This document shows positions 35,601-48,886 of a stretch of DNA of 64,000 nucleotides, in pieces. The translations under genes and the position numbers were made by a program. Position 1 is the first letter of the stretch, and every line of letters begins with the position of its first letter. Under the pieces are notes generated by a model. That model made no database searches and had not been told where the DNA came from. It worked only from the letters and a program-made list of their open reading frames with translations. This stretch comes from Syngnathus acus (Eukaryota; Chordata; Actinopteri; Syngnathiformes; Syngnathidae). The stretch covers positions 7,785,412 to 7,849,411 of the forward strand of contig NC_051102.1 of assembly GCF_901709675.1 (NCBI RefSeq), written 5' to 3'.

Positions 35601-36567
35601 TTTTTTTTTTTCTTTCTTCTTCTTGTTCATTGGAGATGACTGTGAAATCCCACACAAGTCAATATTATCTACAAACTGATTTCGCTAATCCAAACAGTGA
35701 CCCGCCCCTGTGATAGGACGTAATTACACACGGTCTTCCGACCAGTCCGTTGCTCAAATCCCAAGTTTGCGGCAAATTTTGTCGGAGCTCGTAAACCTTT
35801 TGATATTTGCTCATTAGACTGGAACCATAAGCCAAGGTAGGCGTGATGAGACTTGAGCTGATCTTAAGGTAAGTTTGGGTTCAGATCAGGAGGTCACATC
35901 CTTCAGTATTTGTCAAGTTGATGTAGTGCTGGCAGCGCGAGGGAAAAAGGCCGCAGGATGTCGAGCCTCGAGCTCGCACTTTGCAGAATGTTGTTTTCTT
36001 TGGGCGCGCGGCGAATCTCGAACGGCATATTTTTGCTCCTTCCTGTATGAATTTCATATTTGCATGGGAGAAAAAACGCTTTCTTGTGTGTTTGGATTTC
36101 CATTGTGTGGACAACATAAAGGTCTCTGGGATGGGATGTGGGAAAAGGGAGTGTGCACTTTTGCCTAAGTGCATGTTTTGAAGTCTGTTTGACAGCCTTG
36201 GTCAGCGGCTGATGTCAGAACATACTTGGAGTTGACTTCACTCAAAGAAGGCGGGAAACCAGCGAGAGGTCTGCTACTGCGCAAATCCCACAATATAAAA
36301 ATGTGGCTTGCCTCCAGGCCATACTGTGTTTAATCATTACACAAAGCCAAGTGAGAAATTCATTTTGAGTAATAAAAAGTGACACCAAAGCCCAAAGTTG
36401 ATGAAGATTTTCTATCATGTGGATCGTAAAATGATTTGGAAACGATACTGACCATTTGCCAGGACAAAATGCGGGCAAAGAGAAATTGTATTCTCCAGCG
36501 AAGCAGGACATTAACACAACGGGATTTCCTCAAACGGAAAATTAGAAGCTGAATCGGTGATTTATAG
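32613..36567. other. Gene desert, part 3
   Basis: No supportable gene. Between about 32690 and 32830 the reading frame that includes 32726 gives an acidic, coding-like stretch with no start or family match (see findings). A (CCATT) pentamer repeat is at 33201-33225. T-runs sit at about 34240-34250, 34757-34769 and 35600-35613. The 191-codon open frame at 35138-35713 has no motif and is interrupted by low-complexity runs. Confidence 0.55.
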
Positions 36568-36814
36568 TCCATCCATTCATTTTCTGAACTGGTCCCCTGT
36601 CAGTCAACCATTCACAGTTCGAGTCACGCTGATGATCTGCAGTGAACCTAATATGCAGTTTTTGGAATGTGGAAGGAAGCCAGAGTACATGGGAAAAGTC
36701 CCACAGAAGCATGAAGAAAACATGCAAAATTCACTTCGAGAGCCAAGAATCTAACCAAGAACTCCAAAACCGAAAGGCAGAAGTCACAAACCGCTAGGCC
36801 ACTATGCTGCCCTA
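36568..36814 (+). repeat. Decayed copy of a common teleost interspersed repeat
   Basis: The copy starts CCATCCATTCATTTTCTGAA. It then has TTTTTGGAATGTGGAAGGAA (36657-36676), CCAGAGTACATGGGAAAA, and an AGAAAACATGCAAAATTCAC block, and ends in AACCGCTAGGCCACTATGCT. These blocks follow, in order, a very frequent fish repeat whose consensus reads GGAATGTGGGAGGAAACCGG ... CTAACCACTAGACCACCGTG. It is heavily mutated. The match is from memory, not a search. Confidence 0.65.
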
Positions 36815-39800
36815 ATCCTTACCGTTTGAACTTTATTGTCGCTTCGAAACCCGATGAGCAGATCCAGGAGAGTCTGATAAAAACAGGACACCCGGGCACC
36901 GGAATCATCATTCAACTAAAAGAACGTACAAAGAACCAGACGACCCGACTGATGGACAACCCAGCACGGCGCTTTGAAGACCTTGAAAACTGAAGATGTC
37001 CTGCCGAGCTGCCAGAAAGCAGCAGGTTCTTTGTCCATCCGTCAACGGCGAGGTGCATAAATAACCCCTCTGGCATACGTGCAGACACCGAGTCCTTCGT
37101 ACTATGCGGAAACCGAGCCAAATAGCCTCGCTGGAGCCCGAAAGTACCAGAACGGGTCAACAGAAAAATTGCAGCAGGTGCTCCGCTGCTTACAGAGTCA
37201 AAAATGTGAAATATTTGCCTCTGAGAGAAAAAAAAAAAGTGTTGGCAGGAAAGCTTGGGAGCTACAAATAAGATAGTGATTGGAGTCTACCTAGTTTTTT
37301 GTCAGCTATTGACGGACTGTTGATGAATGATGTGCTTTCTCTACCATTATAAATGGCAGGACTGGAAGTCATGACCTTTATTGAAGTCCTTGGCTACATG
37401 CAGGGTGTTGCCTCCAGATAAAATCCCACACATTCCCATTCTCCTATTCTTCTCCTAGTTCCTATTGCATTTTTCCGTCTTCAAGTGTCCCGAGTATAAG
37501 GTGTTTAATAAGTGTTCACATTTCCTCCGTGAGAGGAAATAATAAATCCGGCCTCACTATTTCAATAAACAAACGTGTACTACAATCCTCTCAACGACTA
37601 ATGAGAGAAAAGTGTGTTTGGCATATGGCGTGTAACGTGGATTCGCCAGATGCCGGTAGTCTGTTGTTGAGACAAGGAGTGTGTCTTGGCGTGACGCGAG
37701 GCGGTTCCAAATTGAGCCTGAACTCGGCAGGCGTGATTTTTCTAGCTGGAGTCACGGATTAAAGGAGCGTGATGTGAAAGAGGTTAAGCTTAGCGGTTGG
37801 TCCAGTTGCTCCAGTCATTGTATTATGTTTTTTTTTCCAGCATTTCCCATCCTTCCAGAATTTTCCACAGTCCAGAGAATACCCAGTTTTCAATCAAAGC
37901 TAATGTCACAAATGTACATGTGTAAAACAAAGTGCTAGCTAATACCGAGGAAAACAATAGCCAAGCTCTTTTACGTTTATTAACAAAACTCCCATTTTCA
38001 AAAGTCTGCCCTCTGGGTTTCCTGTCTTGGCATCAAAGTGCCGAGTCAGCAGCACAAGGTTGAATGTCATCCTCAAGGATTCCACAGCGCCCTGGAAACT
38101 GATTGAAACCGATTTCAGCCGACAGACATGAGGATCCCTGACCGGAGTGGAAAAGACAGTACCAGTAAAACATGGCACGGGAACGTCTCAACTATCTGCT
38201 TCTCCATCGCTGGTGTTCAAGGAGGGAATCCCCGTTTACAACCTGCCACAAGAGGGAACTGCCCCTCATCCTGTATATCCTTCCTGTGCCCCTTTAGACC
38301 CCTGTCCCCCCCCCCCCCTAAGCTTCACCAAAGTGGAAAAATGATGGTACCGTATCATATTTCCGTGCAATGTCAGTTTCTGTACATACTCCAAAAGGGA
38401 AAGGAATTTTCCATGAGAGGAAGCAGACTAGGGAATTTCGCCATCCTCATTACATAGAATATGGTATCACTTAAAAGCATTAGGCACTGACTTATATCAG
38501 ATTTATATCCTCATATACGCTACATCATAATCAATCAGTTAATAGTGGTGGGATTGGTTCTACCAGATGCGGTACTAGATTGAATTGGGCCACCGTTTAA
38601 TCTGCTGTTATCTTTGTGCTAAGTCTTTGACATCTTTAGGTGGCAATTTGTTTGGTGTCCTATTCTTGGTCGCCCATCTGAATAGTGACTTGCTTACGTC
38701 CGGGCGAATTACGTCACGCTGTCGAAACTGGTCTTAAGGGCTTGAACCATAGGATAAACCCGGATTCAAAAGTGAGAGGGGATTTTGGTTTTGAATTAGG
38801 GGTTCCAAAGAGCTTGAGTCCCTGGGAATCTTCAAAGACCGGGTTGGCTCCGTCTCCATATTCCAGCCTTTAACGCTTGATGTCTTTAGTCTCTTAATCC
38901 TTCTGCGTTTGACTCATCGGTGTGCCGACACAAATTAGACGAGGATGTCATCCAAGGCCAGATAATCCTGATTGGTCTTAGATATTTAGGAAAATGGGTA
39001 AAACAACATTTGAAATGAAATACCTTCGCACTTGTTCGGCCAATGCTGCCAACAAACAAATGAAAAACCACCACCGCAGTGGAGGTAAAAATAACTTTCA
39101 TTGTAGCAGGGGGTCAGGTCATATAAGGGTCGAAACGGGCCTTCAATCCTATCTCCTCTGCCAAGATCTACACGGGTCCCACACAAAGTCTTAAATGCCC
39201 GTGGGAGGTCACAAACACCAGTCGGACCTTGTGGGGGCTCTCTCTTTTGTTCGATTGAGTTTAGGAATTTTGCTTTGCAAGCCTTTGCCCGTTCCACTCT
39301 ATAAGGGTGCAGCGCCGGTGGCTTAGGCCGCTGGTGGCACCTGTCTCCTCTTCAGCGCCAGGCCGGGGAGACTGCCCAGCTAGTCTTGATCCCCACACTA
39401 ATTGTTTTCAAAGCAAGCAGGATTTATATCGCACTAATGCAGGCGCCAGTGGCACCCCTGCCTCCCCCTGCAACCCACCCCCTAAGGGAATTGCTTCTCC
39501 CTCTCAATTGGTGACCAGAGATTGTCGCAGAGTTGCACGTGGGCACCACAGAAGCATCTCGCTAGCTGATTGGATTTTGTATGCCATCTACAGCCAACAA
39601 CCAAAACGGCAAAACAAGGCGCAGACCTCCAACAATCCTAAATGACTTTTTCTGACTCGTTTGACTGCTACTTAGTCCCGACAGCGTTCCACTCCTGTGG
39701 GTGGCTAACCAACAAACTGACCAAAGATCGAACCAATAACCTAACCGTAGGACTCAACAATCAACTCAGCAAAAATTGGCAATGTTTTACCACTATTAAA

Positions 39801-42800
39801 GGAATTTCCACCAGAAAATGTCACACAATTGCAGTGTCGCTGTGAAAGATTCGCAACGTATCCTGAAATTATTAACTTAGCGAGCCAGATTCATGCCACG
39901 ATGATGCCACATCCAGGAAGTTTTCTTTTTTTTTTTTTTTAAATATTATGATTTAGTGGAGCATAGAAAAGCACACTGAAACTTGAGGTATGTCATTCTC
40001 ATACAGTGGCCTGTTCTCTACTCTCTCTTTGCGTAGCGCAAGAGTCACTCTGGATCATTAATTTCATAGGCTAGTCCCTCGAGGCCCTGTGCATTCTTTG
40101 ATGGTTTCTGCACTTAACATTCCACATGTACTTTTGGTCATTCTCACGCACGATGTGAGCGACAAATCAGTCACATCCAATGCAGTGTGCATTGGATTGC
40201 CTTATTGGCGAGGAAGTCAAGAGGAGGAAGGCATGTGTTCCACTGTGGTAAAGTCCAAGTATGAGCTGAACTGTTGACCTGGGAAGCGCAAGTCATTTTG
40301 TACTTTTACTCATGGGCAGCTAAAATGGGATTCAGTGTAAATGGACTGGCAAACCTCAAGATTGTTCATTCGTGCCTCCGCAATACCAGGAGTATTGGAA
40401 TTTTTTAAAAATCTTATGCAAGTTGTCAATAATGTGTCTGGTAAATGTACTTCAAGGGTCCCATCACTGCCTGCAGGTAAAAAAGCCTCACAGCCTGATT
40501 TGCTCGACATCCCAGAGGAATCCTAAAGAAAACAAGTCATCATGTTTGACCTTTGCTCAGACTCTTGTAGCAACAGGCTCCCCTTACGACTCATATCGAC
40601 TTCCACTGGAGTACAAACAAAAGCCGAGTAAGAGTAACTGAACGCAGGTTAGCTTTGGTAAGGGAAAACTCACAATTATCAATCAACTTCCTGGCCGACA
40701 ACCCAGTGATCAACCTACCGATAATCGACCAACTACCTACCAGCCGGCAATCTAGCAACCAGCGTCCAAACAACGGCTCGATTTGAAAAGTCACCACTTT
40801 CTAACCCGCAGCGAGTGGACAGAATGGTACTGCCAGGGTAGAAGCCCATTACAACTGATTTTATAAATATTTAGGCTTAGCTGCATTGAGCTGATTTGGG
40901 TACTTTACTCTGCTGCTGTGCCATGAGCACTTGAGTCGCAATCTGCTTAATTCGTACGGTGCCACCCCGCGCGCCTTTCACATTCCCTTGCGATAATATA
41001 GGTGCCCGATTGTACACTTACGTCACCGGGGCGCCATTTTCTTTCAATTTCACACGGCCGTTCGTGCCGACTCCGCTTCCGTCATCTGTTTAGTAATCGA
41101 CGTTTAATAATTGATGCGGGAAGCCCGGGACCGGAGCACCTCTGGAACTCGTGAGTAATGGACGAGAAGGTGGTGTGATGCCAAGCGATTGTGGCCAGAC
41201 GGCGGAGATGTTGTGGCCAAGGACGAGGCTGCGTTCTCAGGGTGAAGTGGAGTCATCCCTGTGGTTCCCTGAGAGAACAATTACTGGAAGATTAAAAAGT
41301 AGAAAGCACGATGAGCGCTGTAAAGAGTTGAAACAGAGACGTTTGTTTTTCCACTAAACGCTTGGCTCACTGTGAGATTTTGGACATTTTTGTGGGGCTC
41401 CATCGAAACGAGGATGCAGACAAAGTGACTGTGGTTCGTCTTTGATGCTGAGCCCAAGGCGCTGGCTCGCACTTGGATTCTATCACAGAATTAACCCAAA
41501 TGGGTGTGTTTCATACCAGGGCTCGGATAATTTGTAGGCAACCAAGAGATTTGATCTATTTCAATAAAGAGTTGACGTCTTTGCTTGCAGATCAAGGAAG
41601 CTCACAGTTTGGACCACAAATGATCATGCTGATATGTTTGCGAAGTAAAATGTGTTGCCAGCAGACATTCGTTAGTCGCCACGAACAAAATGTGGGCCGC
41701 GGATCAAAACCCAAATATGGCAGTCTCAAGTACTATCGGTCTTGCTCAAATCGTTGTCGACGCCACCGTTCTACCAACTCGCCCGTCAATCTGCTAGCAG
41801 GCAAAGACTACCTTCTCTCTAGCTAGCTAGCGATTTATTTGTAGCAAGCTAGGCAGTGAATCCATCATACCCGCCGCGCACCTGCAATCGAAATAAAAAT
41901 ATTCCATATTGATTGGCACCTTATGGAGGCATTTATCGAACAAAACGTTTAGCACTGTGGCCGTAGTGGCTAAAGTAACCAAAATATTCGAATCGCCTCT
42001 CAGCACGCTGCATTACACTGAAGAACCACTGAGCAAAGTGGTCACACAAGTATTATGTTGTGTTTTCCCTCATCACTGTCTAGTGTTTCACATTGAGGTC
42101 GAGCGGCATCGAGAAAACTGCGGCCCGCCAGAGAATGGAGCCATTGATTCCCCAGAGGAATCATTTTAGCGGAGGGTGTGTTTAGCGCGGCGCAAGAGAG
42201 GGAGCTATTAGCCGCTTCTCCAGCGCTGTCATCCATGACTCTAGAGAGCCCCGACATGTCACGTGCAAAACATCTTCAGATAGAACCTCCAAAAATTCAT
42301 CTTGCCTCTACATGCAAACTACCAAGCGATGGCGTCATGAGTGCTTTGCATCGGAATTCCTGTCCTCTCAGGAGAAAGTGGTCCATCATTACCTCCTCCT
42401 CCGCACCCCCCCCCCTTTTTCCCGTTTCAGCACCCCGCCGAGCTAAGATATCAGCTAACACATGATCCTCTTAGGCCTGAACACTGATAGCCAGCGAGGG
42501 CCTCGAGCCAAGGCTACGGAGTAAAACAGACATCGGCGTTTAGTCAGATAAGACTCGCGCGTTGATCAGCCCCGAGTGTTAAAAATGTGCTTTCAGGCAT
42601 CTCTTCCAAACTGCGCTGCGCCGTTCCCAAACCGTCCTGCATTAGATTCAATGCTTAAAGGCAATTTTGCATTGTATCCCCCCCCCCCCCCCCCAAAGTT
42701 TTATTATTTATATCAATTTTGGGAAAGGCCGATCCATCAGCACATTTCATCAGTCAACCTTGTGTCCAATTTGAGATTCATTAAGTTTTTATCAGCTCAA

Positions 42801-45800
42801 AGCTGATAAGATCCAGGGTCAGCAGCCATTATCCCGACATCACAGAATATCAGGTGACGTCCCGTCCGCGTTGCCCACCAAGAGCGGACTCTTCAAGAAT
42901 ATTTCTTTGTATTTCTTGGCTCACACCGGCCGGCCCTGTATCAACAAAGGAAGCCAAACCCTCTACAGCTTTTTATGATTAAGTACAACAAAGTCAGGAG
43001 TTTTTTTTTTTTTTTAATTCTATCGCTGTTGCCAAGAAATCCTATATCATTTCAACAAGCCAAAACACAACGTATGGAATTACATTAGCGCTAAAAAAAA
43101 AAAAAAAAACGCGGCGAACGTAGCATTCCGCAGGTACCCTTTTTTCTTCGCAGCTACTCTGGACCTTTTTTTTATTTTTATAAATCATGTGGCTGGGAGC
43201 ACAGGCACTAGCAAAACATGTACCTGAACTTTCGATTAGTTACCTAAACTCCTTCCCGTTGCCAGCACGTTGCATTGCTAGCCAAGTCCTAGAAAGACCT
43301 CTGTGACTTTAAATGTGACCCCTCACTGTGACATCATTACTAGTGATGTCATTAGTCCCAAAAGTCAGTGCACAGTGCTCGGGGTACCCACTAACTGTCA
43401 ATCAGGCCGAATAGTTTCCAAGTATTTCCCACAGGTTTTGCTGCATTTCAAAAGTTTAATCTCTGGTGAATGCCATTGCAAGGTCGCAGATAAAACAGCC
43501 AATCAAAATGGTAAATACGTTTGTTTAATGCGTTGGCCATCTTGAATACACCACAGGAGATTTTCAATCTTTTTCTGGGGGGGGGGGGGGGGGGGGGGGG
43601 GGGTCTTTGGAATCGGTCACATTTTAAAATTTCAGCGTTTTTAAAAATGAAAGTTAAATACGAGCAAGTCCCAGAATGGCCTGAGTCAACCTTTGAGGTT
43701 CCACTCCGTATTTTCTGTCTATGAATAAATAAAACAAAACACTTCATAAAGTCTTAACCTGCTTTCTGCCTGAACGGAGCGTCCTGCTTTTTCAATCAAC
43801 AAACCTGTAACAACAAACCGACCAAGAAAGCAAAGCGAGCATGTCAGTGGACAGCTGTGCATGATTCCAGGAGGCAATACGTACACGTGTGTGTATGTTG
43901 AACTCAAGTGCCACAGGTCATTTTCCAGAAAAACACACCTGCTTTAGAATGAATTATGTTGCTTGGCCAAAGCGACAAGTGGAGTAATTACAGCTTACAT
44001 GCGGGCGGATCAGGTGTGTGCACGAGTCTGTTTGTTTTATTCATTTGCAGCCAGTTAAGAGCCAAAGTGTCACTTCCCTTGTGAAAAGTGAGAAATTATG
44101 GATTTAATGTACTATATAGTTCATGTGGGTCCAGTTTAAAGTGTTCAGCTCAACTTTGAAAAATACCTTGCTAGGTGCTGCTGTTTTGGTTAGCAACAGA
44201 AATCAAATGAGCCCAGCAAGTTTGGAACTTTTTAAGGTCCCAGTCGGATTCGATGCTACTAACCTAGTCATCCATCAACACATGTAGCGGTACTTAGGAA
44301 TTATTCTCATGCCCTGCTTTCTCTTGTGGTAATTTTACCAGTCTCTCAACGAGCCCGGCGAACGTAATTGAAAACACAAGCTTGAAGAAACAGTAGTTTC
44401 ACTGACATAAGGAATGTTCCTTTGTCCCCCTAGACGAGTCGACTACGCTCAAGCCGTCGTGTTTTAACACGTTCCAAGAATTTGTGCATCTTGTCCGCGG
44501 GTCAAGCAGTTTGACAGCGCGCCCTCTCGTTCTATCACTATCTTGAAAATGAGCTCATTGCTGTGGTTCTTGGTGTTGACATCGCCGTGGCGACAGTGCT
44601 CTAATTTAATTTGCGTTTACTGACCAAATTTGTATACAGCGGAATTTTTTGAGTTCACAGGCCCTGGGGGTGTACAATTTGGAATTGGACAAAAAAACAA
44701 CAAGCCTCAAAAGTTTAACGGTTAATTAAATGCATCATTGGCTGTTTTGGGTGTGGGGGCCGTTTTGTGGCTTTTATGCGACATTCCAAAAGAAGGAGAA
44801 GAAGTTCAAGTTAAATGAGTTGTTAACTTTAGCAATACGTCAGGAATTTTTGAGGAAAGTCACAGAAAAATATCAAAGGAACATTGGCATGTGTTTCGCT
44901 TTGGCCTTTTTGTGACTTTTCCAGAAGGAGCTGATGAGGAGAAAAATACGAGAGAGCTGAAGAAAAAAATGACGTGAAGTCTGGTTGTACATTTAGTAAC
45001 TTCAATGGAACCTCTCGAGTTGTTCTGTGTCTATTTAAACTTGGATGATGATAAAAAAAAACAAGCATTTGTCAGACTTCATACAGTTAACTTCTTTTTT
45101 TTTTTTTACACTTGATAGAAAAATTAACACCTAAATTAATTTATGGTAATTTTTGCATGATTTTTTTCCCCCGGTGTATAAGTGTAATATCAAAATATAA
45201 CTTACATATTTTTTTGACAAATCGGATTATGACGATTTCCTACGGGAAAAATTATTTGAAAGCCCAAACAAAGATTGAATGTTTTACTGATTGTCTCAAA
45301 GGCATACATAAAAGTTAGTCTAAAGAACTTAAGGACTCTTATTTCAGTTTCCTCTTCAAATTCCCCCTTTTGTCCAATAAAAGCGACATTCCAACTTTCC
45401 CACAATCTCCCCTCCATGTATCCGACCGACTCCAATTGAAACTTAAGTCTCTGCTGGCTTCTGGCCAGCGTGTTAACTCCAACTAAATCAATGGATTAGC
45501 TATTTAGACCAACCCCACTACACAAACACGCTCACGCACTCGCTCCAATACAACACGGCCGCCGCCGCCGCCGGGACCGACGCTAATCTGGAAGCTCGGT
45601 CCAAGAAATGGCCAGATTCTCACAAAAACGGTGAGCGCTCTGTCCTTGTCGCCAGCCCCACCGAGAGGGGCACGTTGAATGCGGCCACGGACCCTCGACG
45701 AAACTCTGCCATGCTTTAGGGAATTTAATTCAGCTCGTCACAAAAGCCGCAAGGGTGGGAATCGACCCGAAGCAAACCGTCTTGCATTTACGACGAGGAT

Positions 45801-46096
45801 TAAACTATCTCCTCAGCTTGCATTCCCACACAAGTTCACAAGTTTCTATTTTTTTTTTTCTTAATCCTTGCCAAGATGATGGAAAGGAAGGGAAAATGTT
45901 CAAACGGGTCGCGATGTGTGTACCTGTCCGAATTGAGTCATTTTGGTGCCTGCAGTCAGCTGTGACACAGTTTCCTCTTCTTACCATGCCGATTATTTTT
46001 TTCAAAATGAGCTCAACATTCTTATCATAGGTGTTCGACCTCTAGCAGCATCACCCGCCACCGTCCTAGCACGCTCTACATGGTCGCCAGGTCAGA
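36815..46096. other. Gene desert, part 4
   Basis: No supportable gene. Simple sequence: C14-type runs at about 38308-38321, a T-run at about 39927-39940, CTAG tetranucleotides at 41819-41832, a C17 run at 42678-42694, A17 at about 43094-43110, and a G27 run at 43577-43603. A 9-bp hairpin (TTATCAGCT CAA AGCTGATAA) is at 42789-42809. The open frames are short, overlapping and motif-free. Confidence 0.55.
43577..43603. repeat. Uninterrupted 27-base poly-G run
   Basis: The run is preceded by TTTTTCT and followed by TCTTTGG. Runs this long are prone to slippage and to quadruplex formation, so the exact length may also reflect assembly. Confidence 0.9.
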
Positions 46097-46120
46097 GGCG
46101 CCGGGTCTAGACCCGGTGCC
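46097..46120. repeat. Short GC-rich inverted repeat
   Basis: A perfect 16-bp palindrome CCGGGTCTAGACCCGG (46101-46116) is extended on both sides by GGCG and TGCC to an imperfect 24-bp hairpin. No associated gene or T-tract is visible. Confidence 0.8.
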
Positions 46121-48745
46121 ATGTATCCTAATGACATAAGCACACAGGCTAATCCTGAGGACAGCTGGGGAATCTTTACTGCACAATTGAGGCATGAGCT
46201 GGACATCCACTTCACTAGCTGTCTCTGTTACCCCCCGAGGGGCTTTGAGCAAGACCCCCCCCACCTCTCATTCCCCCCTCCCCGACATGCAACTTATTTC
46301 CCTGCCAGACAGCGTGTGTGGTGGCCTGAGGGTTAGCGCAGCTGCCGATAGAAACTTCCAGGTCATCCTGCATCATGATATCCCTCGTGTTGTTTTAGCA
46401 TCAAGATTTATCCGGGTAATTAAAAAGTCGTACATCACCGACGCGTAAAACGGGCGGTGTTGATGGAAATGTCACTTTGACAATTGTTGACGGCAGCTCC
46501 GTAGCACTTAGCGTAGCTGTGTAGCTATTCATGGTTGTCCAATTTCATACTTGATGGGTTATTTGTATACAAGTGATTCAAAAGAGACACGAATATGTCC
46601 ATTTCAAACATCCGACGTATCTGTCAGAAGACTTCTCGCTCTGTTAGACAAATTAAAGCATTCACGTCCATGGAGATTAGGATGAATAATGGAGTAATAG
46701 GAGGAAGTGAATACAAATGTTTCTAACCCTGCACCTCTTGCTGGCAGCCTCTCAGAGCCTCCCTTGCCAAAATCACAGGCGTCACCCCAATTTTTCGAAA
46801 GACCACAATGGGGTGTCTGGAGCCTCTTCCGGCCTGTCGGGCCAAAGCGAGGAACTCGCATGCTCCATTATTATTTATTGATTTTGTTTGTTTGTCACGT
46901 TTCAACGAACTGCACGATTTACGTTTATGGATGTCTCCAGTTGGAACGCAGCATTGTGAAAAACGAGCTTTGTCATGCGAAGCGGACATTTTTATGACTC
47001 AGAGCGAGTGTTGAAAACCTCCATTATCCGGCTCCGGCTTGCGGGGAGGCCCTTAAAGACTCGGTCCCTCGTGGGCGGCGTCCAAAATTGAGCTGTTCAC
47101 GTCTGCCAGTGAGAAATAGTTTTTAATGGCCTAACATCTATCTCAGAAAGCCATTTAAGATTTAGTGCAGCCTCTCTGCTATTTCATAATCACCGCTTTT
47201 AACAGAGCATATAAAATGCATACAAAGATTGTTGCTTAAAAAGTAAATCAAATTCCCAAACGTAGTTTTAACAAAGGAGATAACACGAAATTTAGTGGCA
47301 TGCTAGGAGTTAGCCTTTAAGCTACATGCTAGTTACTCTCGTTATTATGATACTTTTACACAGCAACACATTTCAGTTTACGTATGTTTGTGTGTGTGAA
47401 CTGACAGGTGCTTGGCGACAATTAAAAATAGCTGTAAACACTGAAAAGCTTGAAAGTCAAGAACAGGAAAGAAGTGAGGAAGTGACATCCCCCGATGGAC
47501 TCGATGCACTCTTTCCTGAGAGGGAACTTTTTTGACTTTGTTTCCCTGCCTTCAGAAAAGAAAAGACAAATGAGTTCCAAAAAACCTACAGCATGAGCTA
47601 AGGTGTTTTCATAGCGGTCAGCACAAATGCTTGACCCTCCTTGAGAGTTTAGATCATGCTTGGATTGCCTTATTGAAGCTCAAAGTCATAAGTGTTTGGA
47701 TGGAAACGTTCACATGATAGCAATTGTTTTTAACAGTCAAACTCATGATAATGTAAACTTCAATTATAAAGCCTGGAAAAGAAAAATCACAAGTTACTCG
47801 ATGACATTTCCAATCAGAAAGTAGACATGTTTCGGGTGCCTCGGGTTTTGGGCCTTAGGCTGACTAATGCTAATGCTAGCAGATTTGAGCTGTTGCTAAT
47901 GCTCGCAAATTTGAGCTTAATTAACAACAACACAAAAAAATAGAACCCTACTTTTTTTGCTTATATAGTATTCTATTGAACACAATTCAGTAATTTTACA
48001 AAATACAGAACTAGTCAGCTGTATCTTTGGTATTTAAAGCTATACACTTACTTATGATTGAGCGTTGCTGCAATAAAACCGCAATCAAAGTGCAGCGGAG
48101 CAAAACGGGCCACATATATCTTGTGCTGGAATAACAACATTCCGCCACTTTTTTTCTTCATAAAACTATCTCAAAAGTTAGAAATAGCTTGAAGATTCCT
48201 TCATTTTTTTTCCCCTGTGTGTAAGTATGTATGTGCGTATATGTGTGTTTGAGTTGCGCCCACTTCCTTCATGGTAACAGCTGTCAAAACGTTGTTGGAT
48301 TACAGCGCACCGCAAAGTTGCAGCTCGTATTAGCAGCCTGGTACCAGAGGAGGCAGGGGGGGGCCAGGAAGCGAGCGAGGGGGGCAGCAAAGATGCTCCC
48401 GAAGCTGCTAATTTAGATACACGTGTCATGGGGATTTGCTATTCCCGTATTAGCGCAGATATCCAATAATTATGTTTTGCTTTGGTAAAGCTCACTGTTT
48501 CAATTCCTATAAGCCACGTTTTGTTGAGAGAGAAAACTCCCCGAAATCTCCCCACGCTTGCTGAGGAGGGGAATGTTGAATTAATAATAGCGACCCACCA
48601 CGGGGGTAATTCCCCCAATGGGCATAGTGATATAACGTATGTCTGAGTACTGTGAAAAAGGCCAAAGATGAATCATGCATTTGAGTTCACGATGACTTTG
48701 TTTCACATTAAGGTAAAAAAATAAATACATAAAAAAAAAAAAATG
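46121..48745. other. Gene desert, part 5
   Basis: No supportable gene. A 26-bp-period duplication (GCTAATGCT.GCA.ATTTGAGCT) lies at about 47869-47918. Otherwise ordinary AT-rich noncoding sequence. Confidence 0.5.
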
Positions 48746-48792
48746 AAGGTGCGCCTTATAATCCAGTGCGCCTTATAATGCGGAAAATACGG
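48746..48792. mobile_element. Truncated right end of the GGCGCAC MITE family, copy C
   Basis: It contains GGTGCGCCTTATAATCCAGT and then GCGCCTTATAATGCGGAAAATACGG, matching the right end of copies A and B. It is followed by TA (48793-48794). The left side is replaced by a poly-A stretch, so only the terminus remains. Confidence 0.75.
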
Positions 48793-48811
48793 TATGTACT
48801 TTTTAAATATG

Positions 48812-48853
48812 CTTATATATATTATATATATAATATATATTATTTATATATTA

Positions 48854-48885
<32 letters not shown>

Positions 48886-48886
48886 C
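48812..48886. repeat. AT dinucleotide and TATATTA repeat tract
   Basis: Pure A/T sequence of about 75 bp, mostly ATATAT with TTA interruptions. It is self-complementary and lies 18 bp after MITE copy C. Confidence 0.9.

Noticed and set aside
35138-35713. 191-codon open frame on the plus strand
   Set aside because: It is the longest unexplained frame but shows no motif, contains low-complexity runs (poly-K, FFFFLSSSCS), and is matched by a motif-free frame on the other strand.
46097-46120. Rho-independent-type terminator hairpin
   Set aside because: No T-tract follows and the context is eukaryotic.
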